The position numbers and the translations under genes were made by a program. Shown here one piece after another: positions 38,972 through 48,924 of a stretch of DNA of 64,000 bases. Location of the stretch: NCBI RefSeq assembly GCF_000429485.1, contig NZ_AUBY01000024.1, forward strand, positions 1-64,000. The letters run 5' to 3'. The stretch is from Aliagarivorans marinus DSM 23064 (lineage in GTDB: Bacteria; Pseudomonadota; Gammaproteobacteria; Enterobacterales; Celerinatantimonadaceae). A model generated the notes under the pieces. It made no database searches. It was not told the origin of the DNA and saw nothing but the letters and a program-made list of their open reading frames with translations. The first letter of the stretch is position 1; each line of letters begins with the position of its first letter.

Positions 38972-40951
38972 ATGGCAGTAACAGAAAAACAGTTTGAGCT
39001 ACTAGCCCCCGGGGGCGATCTGGAATCTATCAAGGCGGCGATTGCTGCTGGTGCAGACGCCGTTTATTGTGGCCTGGACCGCTTTAACGCCCGCAACCGC
39101 GCCACTAATATCAGCCTAGACGTGCTCGATGGCATCACCGAGCTGGCCCACCGCCATGACTGCGAGGTGTTTATCACCCTTAACGTGCTGATCTTGGAGA
39201 GCGAGATCCCGGCGGTGGTGCGTTTACTTGAACAGCTGGTCGACACCGATATCGATGGGGTTATTGTCCAAGACTTGGGGCTGGCCTATCTGCTTAAACA
39301 CCACTTCCCCACACTGGACGTGCATGCATCGACCCAGGCCAATACCCACAACACCGGGCAGTTCCAGTTTCTTAAGCAGCTCGGCGCTAGCCGGGTGAAC
39401 CTGTCACGCGAGCTAAGCCTTGAAGAGATAGGCGAACTGGCCCACTTCGGCCACCAGCACGACATGCTGACCGAGGTATTTGTCCATGGCTCCTACTGTG
39501 TGAGCTTTTCCGGGCTATGTTATGCCAGCTCGGTGCGCAATGGCGCATCTGGCAACCGCGGGCGCTGCAGCCAACCCTGTCGCGATCAGTTCGAAACCAC
39601 CGCAGCGGGCTACGACTTCCCGCTGAACATGAAAGACAACACCGCCTTTGACGATATGGCCGCACTGGCCGATGCCGGGGTCTACTCACTAAAGGTCGAG
39701 GGGCGGGTGAAGAAGCCGCACTATGTCTTCAGTGTGGTAGATCAGTGGCGCCAGCAGATTGACCGCTACCTCGATAACGCGCCTCTGAGTGAGGATAAAT
39801 CCACCCTCTATACCGTGTTTAATCGCGATTTCTCCAACGGCTATCTGCATGGCGCGATTGGCGATGTGATGTTTATCGATAACCCGCGAGATCACGCGGC
39901 GCAGCACCGCGCCACAAAACAAGGGGTAGACACGGCCGACGAATTTAAAGCGATTAAACGCATCCTCTATCGCGAGAAGACCGCGATTATTAACAGCGTC
40001 GAGCAAAAAACCCGCGCGCTTGACGTCAGCACTGGCACAACCCGTAGCCTTAAGGGGCAGCAGCAACAGTTTAAGCTGCCAGCACTAAGTGGCAGCCAAC
40101 GCGTGTCGGCTGCGCCAAGCGCGGCGATACTGATCTCCCAGCCGCAGCAAATTTCCGAATATACCGACACGACTGGCCCCCTTTACTACCAGCTGCCCGA
40201 TAGCCTTGCCCATCAATACGATGCGCTACTGACGCTGTTTAGCGACAATCCGCAGCTGATCCCTTGGTTTGGCCCCGTGTTGATTGGCAAGGATTTCCAA
40301 GCGGCCCAGCAGCTTCTAGACGCGCTCAAACCAAGCCGCATCGTCACCGATAACAGCGGTGTGGCGTGGGCGGCCCATCAGCTCGGCATCGATTGGCTGG
40401 CCGGGCCGCAGATGAATACCACCAACTCCTGGACCCTGCACTGCCTGAAGACCGAGTTTGGCTGTGTCGGCGCCTTTGTCTCCACAGAGCTAAATAAACG
40501 CCAGCTTAAGTCCTTGGTGTGCCCGAACGATTTTGAGTTGCACTACTGCCTCTATCAGCCCGTCACCTTGATGACCAGCCGCCAATGCTTGCTGCAACGC
40601 ACACTGGGTTGCCGTAAACCGCTGGTGAAAAAAGGCTGTACGCCGAAATGCGACAAACAAGTCACCGTGCAAAGCCGCAATGATGAGCCATGGCTGATCG
40701 ATAAATCCAGCGGCTTCATGAGCCGGGTATATGCCCACAAGCATCACTTCAACCCTGATGTCATCTCGGCACTGCCGGGCCGCTTTAGCCACTACCTGCT
40801 GGATATGCGCCCGATTGACACCAGCACCACGCTGGCAGTGAGCGAGGTGCAGTTCTGCCAACACATGGAGAGCTTTATTGCGACAGCGGAAGGCGGTGTT
40901 GCTGCACTGGCTGAGAACACGATGAATAAGTCGTGGCACAAGGGCCTATAA
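38972..40951 (+). CDS. U32-family protein (RlhA/TrhP-like)
   Basis: A 659-aa protein of the U32 'peptidase' family, whose studied members act in RNA hydroxylation and ubiquinone hydroxylation. The N-terminal barrel is clear: ELLAPGGDLESIKAAIAAGADAVYCG, VHASTQANTHN, VFVHGSYCVSFSGLCYASS, RGRCSQPCRDQF and LKVEGRVKKPHYV. Conserved Cys residues in these motifs probably bind an Fe-S cluster. The C-terminal part has more Cys (CLLQRTLGCRK, GCTPKCDKQ). Length is near E. coli RlhA (about 650 aa), but orthology is not certain. It marks the start of the region that separates fis from purHD. Confidence 0.85.
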   Translation: MAVTEKQFELLAPGGDLESIKAAIAAGADAVYCGLDRFNARNRATNISLDVLDGITELAHRHDCEVFITLNVLILESEIPAVVRLLEQLVDTDIDGVIVQDLGLAYLLKHHFPTLDVHASTQANTHNTGQFQFLKQLGASRVNLSRELSLEEIGELAHFGHQHDMLTEVFVHGSYCVSFSGLCYASSVRNGASGNRGRCSQPCRDQFETTAAGYDFPLNMKDNTAFDDMAALADAGVYSLKVEGRVKKPHYVFSVVDQWRQQIDRYLDNAPLSEDKSTLYTVFNRDFSNGYLHGAIGDVMFIDNPRDHAAQHRATKQGVDTADEFKAIKRILYREKTAIINSVEQKTRALDVSTGTTRSLKGQQQQFKLPALSGSQRVSAAPSAAILISQPQQISEYTDTTGPLYYQLPDSLAHQYDALLTLFSDNPQLIPWFGPVLIGKDFQAAQQLLDALKPSRIVTDNSGVAWAAHQLGIDWLAGPQMNTTNSWTLHCLKTEFGCVGAFVSTELNKRQLKSLVCPNDFELHYCLYQPVTLMTSRQCLLQRTLGCRKPLVKKGCTPKCDKQVTVQSRNDEPWLIDKSSGFMSRVYAHKHHFNPDVISALPGRFSHYLLDMRPIDTSTTLAVSEVQFCQHMESFIATAEGGVAALAENTMNKSWHKGL

Positions 40952-41017
40952 AGTGTTCAAGAATCATACAGCGCTGCCGATAAACAGGAGTTAGCCAGAG
41001 CGTAAGGAGACAGGCAG

Positions 41018-42003
41018 ATGCAGGTACTTCAGGCACAGGTTCAGCAACACAGCGAATATGAGTATCGGCGCGAGCAGCGCCAAGCGCTTTCTAGCAGTCC
41101 GGCGGACTTGTCTTCCGCCCCAGGCTCTTTGCCGATAACCCCTCCACCAACTCGCTCTGCGGCTGCTACCATTGCAGCGGCAGACGATAGCAACTCCTCA
41201 AATACAGCCAAGGCCGCTACATCAAGTTCGCCAAGCGATGACGACAATGCGCTGCGTGCCACCGAGCTCACCGATGCCCTACAGCGCAGTACCGTACTGT
41301 TACTCGAAGCGCTCACCGGTCGCCGCTTCGAGCTTTATCAGCCGCCCCAGCCAGAGGTTAACGAAGAGGCCGAGCCACCCGCTGAGAGCGCGCCTTCTCA
41401 GCCCACTGCCGAGTTGCAGCTACAGATCTACGAGCAAGAGCAGCTAAGCTACCGCGTCCAAGGCACCGTGCAAACCGACGATGGCCGCACCATCCACTTC
41501 GACTACCAACTACAGCTTAGCCGTGAGCTATTGATTGAGGCAGGCAGCGAGCAGGTCCAACCCCAGGATCCACTGCTACTGGTTTTGCCGGGTAGCAACC
41601 TCAGCGTCGCACCGGGCAGCCCCGGCAATGGCGATTTAACGACCCACAGTGGCACCGGCTATCTGTTTATCGACCACAATGGCGATGGCCAGCTAAGCGA
41701 GGGCGAGCTGATCGGCGAGCGCTCCGGCGATGGCTCGCCGAGTTAGCCGCACTGGATGAAGACGGCAACGGCTTTATAGACCAAGGCGATAGCATCTTTA
41801 GCCAAATCTACTTTTACCAAAGTGACGGTCCAACAAGCCGCCTGGAAGAGCTTGGCGTGGCAGCGCTATCGGTAGATGCCAGCGCAACCCCCTATCATTT
41901 CAAGCAGGGTGACAGCACCTACGCCATGCTGCGCGCTAGCAGCTTTGCACTGATGGAAGATGGCCGGGCTGCCGGGTTGCATCAGCTTGATTTGTTTAGC
42001 TGA
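41018..42003 (+). pseudogene. EF-hand-like repeat protein, frameshifted
   Basis: A reading frame starting at ATG 41018 (AAGGAGA upstream) stops at 41746, but homologous-looking coding continues in another frame to 42003. Part 1 (242 aa) has a Ser/Thr/Ala-rich region (about 25-75), a beta-rich middle and a calcium-loop motif DHNGDGQLSEGEL near its end. In the second frame, LAELAALDEDGNGFIDQGD adds a second loop, followed by IFSQIYFYQ and a beta-rich tail ending QLDLFS. Joining GDG to AELAALDED needs about one extra base near 41728-41735. The intact protein would be about 328 aa. Function is unknown. A sequencing error is possible. Confidence 0.75.
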
Positions 42004-42271
42004 CGTTATTTGTCTCGCAAATACACCCTAAAGCAGGCCAAATATCCACTTGACGCCACATCGGCGAGATTTGGCACTGGCATCAATGAGATCTGCATCT
42101 TGTTTCCGGCGCTATGCCCTAGAGCTAATCGGTAAGCTTAGTGATAATTCACACCGTAGCGCTGCTAGCTAAACTCAGCAAACACTAGCACTACTCCACA
42201 CCAGAGTGTGTGGGTGTATAGGGATGTCAATTCACACACCGGATGTGCGTTAAATCATTGATGGAGTGTAT

Positions 42272-42778
42272 ATGAACCTTAAAAACCTATCGGTCTTGCT
42301 CTTTATGGGCCTACTAACTGCCTGTAACGATTCCGATTCTTCTAGCCCACTGAACTACTTGGCAATAACCTTCTACCCTGCCGCGATGGACTTTGATCCA
42401 AACCTCCCCGAACAGCAACTGCAAGTATTTCATCGAAGCCTCGAATCAACCGGTACCAGCAGACCGATAGACATTATGCTCCAACAGCGCGCAGATGGAG
42501 AACCGGCAGTAGATGCTTCCGGAGACGCATCAAAGCAGAATGCAACCTTCACCGTCTCCTTCTATGGCTATGACACCTTTGATATCTACACCGAAGATGG
42601 TGAGTTTCTCTACACGCATACGGTATATCCAGAGCACCACGGTAAACACTACTGTATGCCGATCAGTGTGCAAAAGGACATCTTTACCGAGATCGATCTA
42701 CCGGTCAGGCTGCCTTCTGATTACGCAGAGGCTCACGAAAACATTAAGGCTTGCCGAGACCTTCGCCCTGCCCACTAG
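42272..42778 (+). CDS. Small lipoprotein, unknown function
   Basis: Not recognised. The 168-aa product has a lipoprotein signal: MNLKNLSVLLFMGLLTAC with the acylated Cys at residue 18, followed by NDSDSSS. Asp just after the Cys+1 position, with an Asp/Ser-rich linker, is compatible with outer-membrane sorting. The rest is beta-rich with no known motif. ATG 42272 has GGAG 5 nt upstream. It stands alone. The 268-bp gap before it holds only a CCACAC/GTGTGG dyad (about 42198-42215). Confidence 0.75.
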   Translation: MNLKNLSVLLFMGLLTACNDSDSSSPLNYLAITFYPAAMDFDPNLPEQQLQVFHRSLESTGTSRPIDIMLQQRADGEPAVDASGDASKQNATFTVSFYGYDTFDIYTEDGEFLYTHTVYPEHHGKHYCMPISVQKDIFTEIDLPVRLPSDYAEAHENIKACRDLRPAH

Positions 42779-42785
42779 CATTATT

Positions 42786-42819
42786 GGGCCAGCGCCGATA
42801 AGCTTGGCCCCTTTGTTTT
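42786..42819 (+). terminator. Probable terminator after the lipoprotein gene
   Basis: A stem of GGGCCA-GC with GC-TTGGCCC (one bulge) is followed by CTTTGTTTTC, 8 bp after the lipoprotein stop and shortly before the RidA start. Confidence 0.65.
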
Positions 42820-42837
42820 CTACACAACACGCAAACT

Positions 42838-43185
42838 ATGACCATCGAACGAATTGAATCCACCGAGCGCATGAGCCGCATCGTCAAACATAACGGCACC
42901 ATTTACCTGTGCGGACAAACCGCTGGCGATGCCGAGTGGGATATCAGCGAGCAGACCCAACGCTGCCTCGACAAGATTGACGCCCTGCTGGAAAAAGCCG
43001 GCAGCCACCGCGATAAGATCCTGTCGGTCACTATCTATGTTCGCGATATGAAAGACTTCGCGGCGATGAACAAGGTATGGGACGCCTGGGTTGCCAACGG
43101 CGAGAAGCCGGCGCGTGCCTGTGTGGAAGCGCGTATGGCACGGGATGTGATTCTGGTGGAAATGTCGGTGATTGCGGCGCAATAA
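42838..43185 (+). CDS. RidA/YjgF-family protein
   Basis: A 115-aa member of the Rid family, whose RidA members hydrolyse reactive enamine/imine intermediates. Family features are [14 protein letters not shown], an [25 protein letters not shown] core and the conserved Arg in [10 protein letters not shown], which binds the carboxylate in active members. It is closer in length and N-terminus to YoaB-type paralogues than to canonical RidA, so its substrate is uncertain. Confidence 0.9.
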   Translation: MTIERIESTERMSRIVKHNGTIYLCGQTAGDAEWDISEQTQRCLDKIDALLEKAGSHRDKILSVTIYVRDMKDFAAMNKVWDAWVANGEKPARACVEARMARDVILVEMSVIAAQ

Positions 43186-43231
43186 GCGGCCTGTTCAACC
43201 GCGGGTTCGCAAAGACTCCCAAGAACCACGT

Positions 43232-43265
43232 AAAGGCCTGAATTTTATTATCAGGCCTTTTTACT
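43232..43265. terminator. Bidirectional terminator between the RidA and LysR genes
   Basis: AAAGGCCTGA and TCAGGCCTTT are perfect 10-bp arms around a 9-nt loop, with a T-run after and an A-run before. It suits both the RidA gene and the convergent LysR gene. Confidence 0.9.
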
Positions 43266-43285
43266 TAGAGCAGTTGTACCTGCCG

Positions 43286-44194
43286 CTAGTCCTCAAAGGT
43301 CGATAGCAGCCACTGAGTAAACTGCATCACCTTGTACTGGTTCTGGCTATTGGGGTTCACTATCAGGTAGTGGTGGCTTTGGCTCTGCATGCGCCGTGGG
43401 TGCACCACCACCAGATCACCGGCCTTCAAGGCATCTTCCACCAAGATGGTCTTGGCCAACAGCATGCCCAATCCTTGGCCTGCCGCCTCCATCGATAGCT
43501 GGGTGCTGTCAAACTCTAACAATGGCTCAGTGAACGGCATCCCGCTGGAGTGCAGATTAAACCAATCCTTCCAGCCCTCGCTGTAACCGATGGTGCCGAT
43601 TTTTGGATAGGTGGCAATGGTCTCCACCGATTGAGATAAGTCGTAGCGGCTGATATAGCCGCGACTTGCCACCACCACCCACTCTTCGTGCTGAGTCAGC
43701 TGCTCGGCCTTGCGATTACTCCAGTTGCCATAGCCGTTGATGATCTCGATATCCACCGCCTGCTCCTCCGAGGGATAGAGGTTAACGGTGGAGAAGAACT
43801 TCAATTTGATCAGCGGATATTTGCGTTGGAAGTCGGCCAAACGGCCCAGTAGCCAAGCATTACAAAAGCTCTGGGCAACCCGAATGGTAAGCGTGTGACT
43901 GGCGTTGCCGCCAAACAGATTCTGGGTGCCAACGCTGAGGTTCTTAAAGGTGTCGGTGAGCAGCGGCAGGTAGGTCATCGCCTGCTCGGTGAGAGCGATC
44001 TGAGAGCCATTGCGCACCAGCAGCTTTTGCTCCAAAAACGTCTCCAGCACTTTAATTTGCTGACTGATCGCGCCGCGACTAACGTTCAGCTCTTCCGCCG
44101 CCCGCGACAGGCTCATATGGCGCGCAGTAGACTCAAACGCCCGCAGCGAATTAAACGGAGGGATGGTCTTATGTGCGATCACCGATTTTGCCAT
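43286..44194 (-). CDS. LysR-family regulator (GcvA-like)
   Basis: A 302-aa LTTR. The helix-turn-helix NSLRAFESTARHMSLSRAAEELNVSRGAISQQIKVLETFLEQKLLVR resembles GcvA-type regulators. The C-terminal effector domain is complete. It lies 33 bp downstream of the ABC ATPase gene on the same strand, so it is either the last gene of the HupE-ABC operon or a separate unit. A role in controlling that operon is plausible. Confidence 0.92.
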   Translation of the reverse strand: MAKSVIAHKTIPPFNSLRAFESTARHMSLSRAAEELNVSRGAISQQIKVLETFLEQKLLVRNGSQIALTEQAMTYLPLLTDTFKNLSVGTQNLFGGNASHTLTIRVAQSFCNAWLLGRLADFQRKYPLIKLKFFSTVNLYPSEEQAVDIEIINGYGNWSNRKAEQLTQHEEWVVVASRGYISRYDLSQSVETIATYPKIGTIGYSEGWKDWFNLHSSGMPFTEPLLEFDSTQLSMEAAGQGLGMLLAKTILVEDALKAGDLVVVHPRRMQSQSHHYLIVNPNSQNQYKVMQFTQWLLSTFED

Positions 44195-44227
44195 CCCTCA
44201 CTCCTGATTCGATATGCAGCTGGAAAC

Positions 44228-45670
44228 TTACTTGATAAGGCACGCAGAGCTGAAGTCGACGGGAACCCGCTGAGTATCTTCAAGCGGGCTTAGGTCGACA
44301 ATTTGGTGGCATAACTGATTCATCACCCGCCGGTTATGACTTACCAAGATCAGCGCGCAGCCTATCTTGCGGGTTTGCTCGATAAGTAGCTCCAGGGTTT
44401 GATGGGCAACGATGGGATCAAGCCGTGAGGTCGGCTCATCGGCCACCAGCAGCTTAGGCTTCATCAGCAAGGCCCGTAACATGGCGAAGCGCTGTAGCTC
44501 ACCACCGGAAACAGCGCTGGGGCGACGTGCGAGTATAGCCTCATCGAGCCGCAGCCGGGCGAGCAGTTCAGGGAGCTGCGAGCGGTCAAGCTTATGTAGT
44601 TGGCATAGATCCTCAAGGCTTTGGCCAAGGCTTATCTCTCGGGGAAAGGCCGCTGGCGGGTCTTGATAGAGCTTGAGCATCTTGCCCGGTCCCAGCTCGG
44701 GTGCCCGCTCCACCTGACCTTGGTCGCATTCGGTCAAGCCGAGCACAATATCCACCAAGGTGGATTTGCCAGCTCCGCTGTCACCGGCCACGCCGAGCAC
44801 CTCGCCCTCGCCCATCTGAAAACTCAGATCGTGGAATAGTTGCTTATTGCCACGCTGTTTGGACAGGCTTCTCACCTTTAGCAGCGGCGCATTGCCTTGC
44901 TTGAGCGCTATCGGAAAGTGATCCTGCGAGTGGGCGGCGATCAGCGCTTTTGCGTAGTCCGAGCGCGGTGTGTTCAGCACATCTTCCGCCGAGCCGCGCT
45001 CGACGATTTGCCCTTGGCGCATCACGATGATCTCGCCGCCCAGCGCCTGGGCCACATCGATATCGTGGGTAATGGTCAGCAAGGCGCCGTGTTGCTTGTG
45101 CTGTTGCAACAGGCCAATCACTTGCTGCTTGCGGCTATCATCCAGCCCTTTGGTCGGCTCATCGGCAATCAGCACATCGGCCCCGCCCGCGGTGGCGCAC
45201 AGATAGGCCAGGCGCTGCGCCATGCCGCCCGAGAGCTGGCTTGGCACCTTGTTGCCATCATCGGCGAGTCCCATCGCGCTCAGGCTGCCTTGCGCTTGCT
45301 GTCGGGCGCGCTTGGCATCCAGCTGCTTGACCAGCTCTTCCACCAGCGATAGCTGGCGCTGGCTTTTCATCAGCGGGTCAAGCGACAACCATGGCTCTTG
45401 GGGTAGCATGGCCACTTGCTGGCCCCACATCTGCTCTCGCTCGTGCCGACTGGGGTTGAGCTTGCCAAACAGGCGAACATCGCCGCTGGCCGTCAGCTCC
45501 TTGGGCAGCGCCCCCATAATGGCTTGCGCCAGCAGGCTTTTACCCGAGCCGGTTTCACCAAGAATGGTCACCGCCTCGCCGCGCTTTAGCGCGAGTGAGA
45601 GCGAGGAGACCAGGCAGCTATCGCCGGCAAATACCGACAGCTTGAAGACTTCAACAACCGGCTTACTCAT
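44228..45670 (-). CDS. Peptide/nickel-type ABC transporter, fused double ATPase
   Basis: One 480-aa polypeptide with two complete ABC domains. The first has Walker A GETGSGKSLLA, signature LSGGMAQRLAYL and Walker B VLIADEPT. The second (from about residue 260) has Walker A GDSGAGKSTLV, signature VSGGELQRFAML and Walker B LLVADEPTSRLD. In most Opp/Dpp/Nik systems these are two separate proteins. The start ATG at 45670 overlaps the end of the upstream permease gene by 8 bp. Confidence 0.92.
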   Translation of the reverse strand: MSKPVVEVFKLSVFAGDSCLVSSLSLALKRGEAVTILGETGSGKSLLAQAIMGALPKELTASGDVRLFGKLNPSRHEREQMWGQQVAMLPQEPWLSLDPLMKSQRQLSLVEELVKQLDAKRARQQAQGSLSAMGLADDGNKVPSQLSGGMAQRLAYLCATAGGADVLIADEPTKGLDDSRKQQVIGLLQQHKQHGALLTITHDIDVAQALGGEIIVMRQGQIVERGSAEDVLNTPRSDYAKALIAAHSQDHFPIALKQGNAPLLKVRSLSKQRGNKQLFHDLSFQMGEGEVLGVAGDSGAGKSTLVDIVLGLTECDQGQVERAPELGPGKMLKLYQDPPAAFPREISLGQSLEDLCQLHKLDRSQLPELLARLRLDEAILARRPSAVSGGELQRFAMLRALLMKPKLLVADEPTSRLDPIVAHQTLELLIEQTRKIGCALILVSHNRRVMNQLCHQIVDLSPLEDTQRVPVDFSSACLIK

Positions 45671-46451
45671 CGACCGTCCCCGCAATCATATGAAAACTCA
45701 ACACCAGGCAAATCACCGCACACAGCGGTTGTAGCAACACCCACGGGGCATCGCTGTAGTACGGGAACAGCTCCACCATCATCAGGCCAAGTTCGGCATG
45801 GGGTGGCTTAAGCCCGACATACACAAAGCCAATCGAGGCCAGCGCCAATACCGCGTTGCCCGCGCCAAAGCAGCTTAGGGTGTACACGTCTTTACGAAAA
45901 TTCGGCCACAGATGGCGCTTGAAGATGTACCACACGCCGAAGCCATAGAGCCGCGAGGCTTCCACCTCCGGTGAGCGAATCAGGCTAATGGTGCGGGCGC
46001 GGATCAAACGGAAGTAATCGACCCACAGTACCAAGGAAATCGCCAGATACAGCATGGCGAAGGAGCCGGGGATCAACGCGCCAAACAGCAGCACCAGAAT
46101 CAGACCAGGCAGGGCCAGTAGTACATTCACCACAAAAGAAAGCGTGCGGTCAACAGCCCCACGCTTCCAGCCCGCAGCCATGCCCAGCGCAACCCCTAGC
46201 ACTGACGAGAGCGCCACCGAGCAGATCGCCATCAGCAGCGAGGTGCGCAGCGCCGAGGCCAGCCGAGCAAAATTGCTGCGGCCAAAGTGGTCGCGCCCAA
46301 ACGGCTCGGCCAAGGATGGCCCTTCGAAGGCCGCATCCAACTGCTGCAGGGCAATATCGCCTTGCCAGAACAGCGCTTCTGCGCCCGCCAGTGCAATCAA
46401 GCCAAACAACAGGGCAAAGCCCCAGCGTTGGCTGGTATTTAAACCCATCAT
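45663..46451 (-). CDS. ABC transporter permease (DppC/NikC type)
   Basis: A 262-aa inner-membrane permease with about six segments. The family's cytoplasmic coupling (EAA-like) stretch is visible as RARTISLIRSPEVEASRLYGFGVWYIFKRHLWPNF. The N-terminal FGRDHFGRSNFARLASALRTSL is typical of the C-type subunit of Opp/Dpp/Nik importers. The start ATG at 46451 overlaps the preceding permease stop (ATGA). Confidence 0.9.
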   Translation of the reverse strand: MMGLNTSQRWGFALLFGLIALAGAEALFWQGDIALQQLDAAFEGPSLAEPFGRDHFGRSNFARLASALRTSLLMAICSVALSSVLGVALGMAAGWKRGAVDRTLSFVVNVLLALPGLILVLLFGALIPGSFAMLYLAISLVLWVDYFRLIRARTISLIRSPEVEASRLYGFGVWYIFKRHLWPNFRKDVYTLSCFGAGNAVLALASIGFVYVGLKPPHAELGLMMVELFPYYSDAPWVLLQPLCAVICLVLSFHMIAGTVDE

Positions 46452-47395
46452 TGCAGGCCCTCCTCGCGCTGGCGCGGGTCCAGCCAGTAGCAACATAAGT
46501 CGACCAGCAGGTTAATCAGTACAAACAACAAGCCCATAACCAAGGCCGCGCCTTGAATCATCGGCACATCTCGGCCGAAGATCGCATGGGCCAAGGCATG
46601 GCCAATCCCCGGCCACGAGAACAGGGATTCGATCATCACAATGCCCTCAATCAGGCTCACCGCCTGAATACCGATAAAGGCCACCACCGGCAGGGCAATA
46701 TTGGGCTGGGCATGATGGGTGAAGGCCTGCTGCTCACTCAGTCCCTTAAAGCGGGCAAACTGGTAGTAGCTGGAGCCCAACACTTGGTGGGTTGCGTTGC
46801 GGATCATTCGGCTCGACAGCGCCGCCATCGACAAGGCCAACGACAGCGCGGGCAGTATCAAATAGCGGCTGCCGCCAAAGCCGGCCACCGGCAGCAATTG
46901 AAACTGCAGGGCAAAGATAAGCACCAATACCAAACCAATCACAAACACTGGCTGCGCCCGCAGCAGCACCGAGATAAACAGCGAGGCCCGGTCAAGCGCA
47001 CTGCCCACCTGGCGCCCGGCATACAGGCCCAATGGCACGGCAATAAGTAGCGATAACAAGCTGGCGAACAGCGCCAATTGCAGCGAGTGCCCAAGCTGAT
47101 GGGCCAGCTCTTGGCTCACCGGATTGCCACTCACCAGCGAGTCGCCCAAGTTAAAGCGCAGCAGGTCGCGGAACCAATCCAGGTATTGCAGCCAGACGCT
47201 GCGATCGAGCCCAAGCTCGGCGCGCACCGCATCGGCGGCGGCCTGATTGACGTAGTCATAGCCATAGCGACCGGCGGCAATGCGGTAGGCAAAATCGCCC
47301 GGTAGCAGGTTCATCAAAAAAAAGGTCAGGGTGCCCACCGCCCAGGCGACAAATACCGCCTGAGCCAAGCGACGGCCAAGGATCTTAATTAGCAA
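46448..47395 (-). CDS. ABC transporter permease (DppB/NikB type)
   Basis: A 315-aa permease. The N-terminus LGRRLAQAVFVAWAVGTLTFFLMNLLPGD is characteristic of B-type subunits. SYYQFARFKGLSEQQAFTHHAQPNIALPVVAFIG carries the coupling motif, followed by SWPGIGHALAHAIFGRDVPMIQGAALV. The start is probably the TTG at 47395, with GGAG 7 nt upstream inside the end of the solute-binding gene (11-bp overlap). Confidence 0.9.
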   Translation of the reverse strand: MLIKILGRRLAQAVFVAWAVGTLTFFLMNLLPGDFAYRIAAGRYGYDYVNQAAADAVRAELGLDRSVWLQYLDWFRDLLRFNLGDSLVSGNPVSQELAHQLGHSLQLALFASLLSLLIAVPLGLYAGRQVGSALDRASLFISVLLRAQPVFVIGLVLVLIFALQFQLLPVAGFGGSRYLILPALSLALSMAALSSRMIRNATHQVLGSSYYQFARFKGLSEQQAFTHHAQPNIALPVVAFIGIQAVSLIEGIVMIESLFSWPGIGHALAHAIFGRDVPMIQGAALVMGLLFVLINLLVDLCCYWLDPRQREEGLQ

Positions 47396-48914
47396 AGGAC
47401 ATCTCCGCGACGCGGTAGTTAAGCTCAAAGGGATCAAACTGGAAGTTTTGCACCCGCTGGTTCACCGCCACTTGTTGGGTGTAGAACAGCACCGGGATCA
47501 GCGGCAGCTCATCGGCCAGCAACAGCGCGGCTTGGCGCGTTAATTGCCGATCCTGCTCACCGTCGCTACTCATTAGCGACTCCAGCAGTTCGCTGAGCGA
47601 AGGCGACGACCAGTTCATTGGCCCCCAATCTCCACCGCCCTGCAGATGGTCATCCACCAACAGCGCCAAGGGATCAGATAAGGTGCCGTAGTTGCGGGCA
47701 ATCAAGGCCAGCTCGAGCGTACCGTCATGGTGGCGCGCCGGGATTGCGCTGGAGTTATCTACCACCACCTCCACCTCAACGCCGATTTCGGCCAGTTGGG
47801 CCTGGATGGCAGTCGCCAGAACCGTCAGCTCCGGCCGGTCGGCATAGGTCACCAGATTCAAGCGAAAACGCTCGCCCTCACGCTCCAGCACACCATCGCT
47901 GCCCAATTGCCAGCCCTGCTGCTTGAGTAGCTCACCGGCCAGCGCCAAGTTGCGCTGTTTCTCTGCCAGCTCGCTCAGGTGCCAATGGCCCAAGGCGGGC
48001 GGGAACAGCTGATAGGCTGCTGAGTCAGGCACCCGAACCACATGCTCAGACAGCCCTTCGCGATCTAATGCAAGACTCAGCGCCTGACGGGTCTGCTTGT
48101 TGTTCAGATAGGGGTGGGCGTTGTTGAGTTTAAGTAGCACCGTGCGCGGGATTGATTGGCTATGCACCCATACATTGTCGGCCCGCTCAAGCAGATCGAG
48201 GCTGGCCGGGTCGAGGGTGTAGATAAGGTCGGCCTGCCCACTTTGCGCTTGCAGCGCGCGGCTCTCGGCGCGGTGTCCGGTCAGGTAGTGCACCTGCTCG
48301 ATGCTGGCCGCTTCGCCCCAATACTCGGGAAAGCGTCGTACATTGAGTTTGTGCGGCGGCGCTAGTAGCGCCACCTGATAAGGACCGGTACCGCTAAGAG
48401 CGACCACTTGCCCTTGCTCGTCGTATGAAGAGGGCGAGAGGATCGCCAGCGAGTAATGGGCCAGAATCGACAGCAAAGGCTTGTAGGGGCGGCTTAGCTC
48501 AACCACCACCTGTTCAGCGTCAGCGTAGAGCCGCTCCAGCGGTAGCTGTTGTACCACCCCCGGCTTAGCCATGGCCTTTTGCAAGGAGTACACCACTGCA
48601 TCCGCGTTCAAGGGACGGCCATCGTGAAACGACACACCCGACCGCAGGCTAAAGCGCCACTCCAGCCCGTTGTCACTGACCAACCAATCGCTAGCCAACT
48701 TTGGAATCAGGCTGCCATCGGGCCTTACATCCACCAGCGCTTCCGCCACCTGCATACGGGTGTACATAAAGCCGTCTTTGGATAAGTCTTGGCTGGTGAA
48801 TTCGAACGGCCCGCCAATGGTGAGGGTTTGCTGCTGGTCCACCGCTTGATAGTCCAACAGCAGCCAAGCGAGCAGGGCAAAACCCACCACCGCCAATATA
48901 TTTTTAATTTGCAT
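47385..48914 (-). CDS. ABC solute-binding protein, DppA/NikA (SBP_bac_5) family
   Basis: A 509-aa exported binding protein with an N-terminal hydrophobic segment (IKNILAVVGFALLAWLLL), which may be an uncleaved anchor because no clear cleavage or lipobox site follows. Family signs are RFSLRSGVSFHDGRPLNADAVVYSLQKA, GTGPYQVALLAPPHKLNVRRFPEYWG and LSLALDREGLSEHV. The ligand could be a peptide or a nickel/cobalt complex. The sequence alone does not decide. A HupE/UreJ gene lies 10 bp upstream in the same operon, which favours metal. Confidence 0.9.
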   Translation of the reverse strand: MQIKNILAVVGFALLAWLLLDYQAVDQQQTLTIGGPFEFTSQDLSKDGFMYTRMQVAEALVDVRPDGSLIPKLASDWLVSDNGLEWRFSLRSGVSFHDGRPLNADAVVYSLQKAMAKPGVVQQLPLERLYADAEQVVVELSRPYKPLLSILAHYSLAILSPSSYDEQGQVVALSGTGPYQVALLAPPHKLNVRRFPEYWGEAASIEQVHYLTGHRAESRALQAQSGQADLIYTLDPASLDLLERADNVWVHSQSIPRTVLLKLNNAHPYLNNKQTRQALSLALDREGLSEHVVRVPDSAAYQLFPPALGHWHLSELAEKQRNLALAGELLKQQGWQLGSDGVLEREGERFRLNLVTYADRPELTVLATAIQAQLAEIGVEVEVVVDNSSAIPARHHDGTLELALIARNYGTLSDPLALLVDDHLQGGGDWGPMNWSSPSLSELLESLMSSDGEQDRQLTRQAALLLADELPLIPVLFYTQQVAVNQRVQNFQFDPFELNYRVAEMSFAN

Positions 48915-48924
48915 GAGTGAGTCC

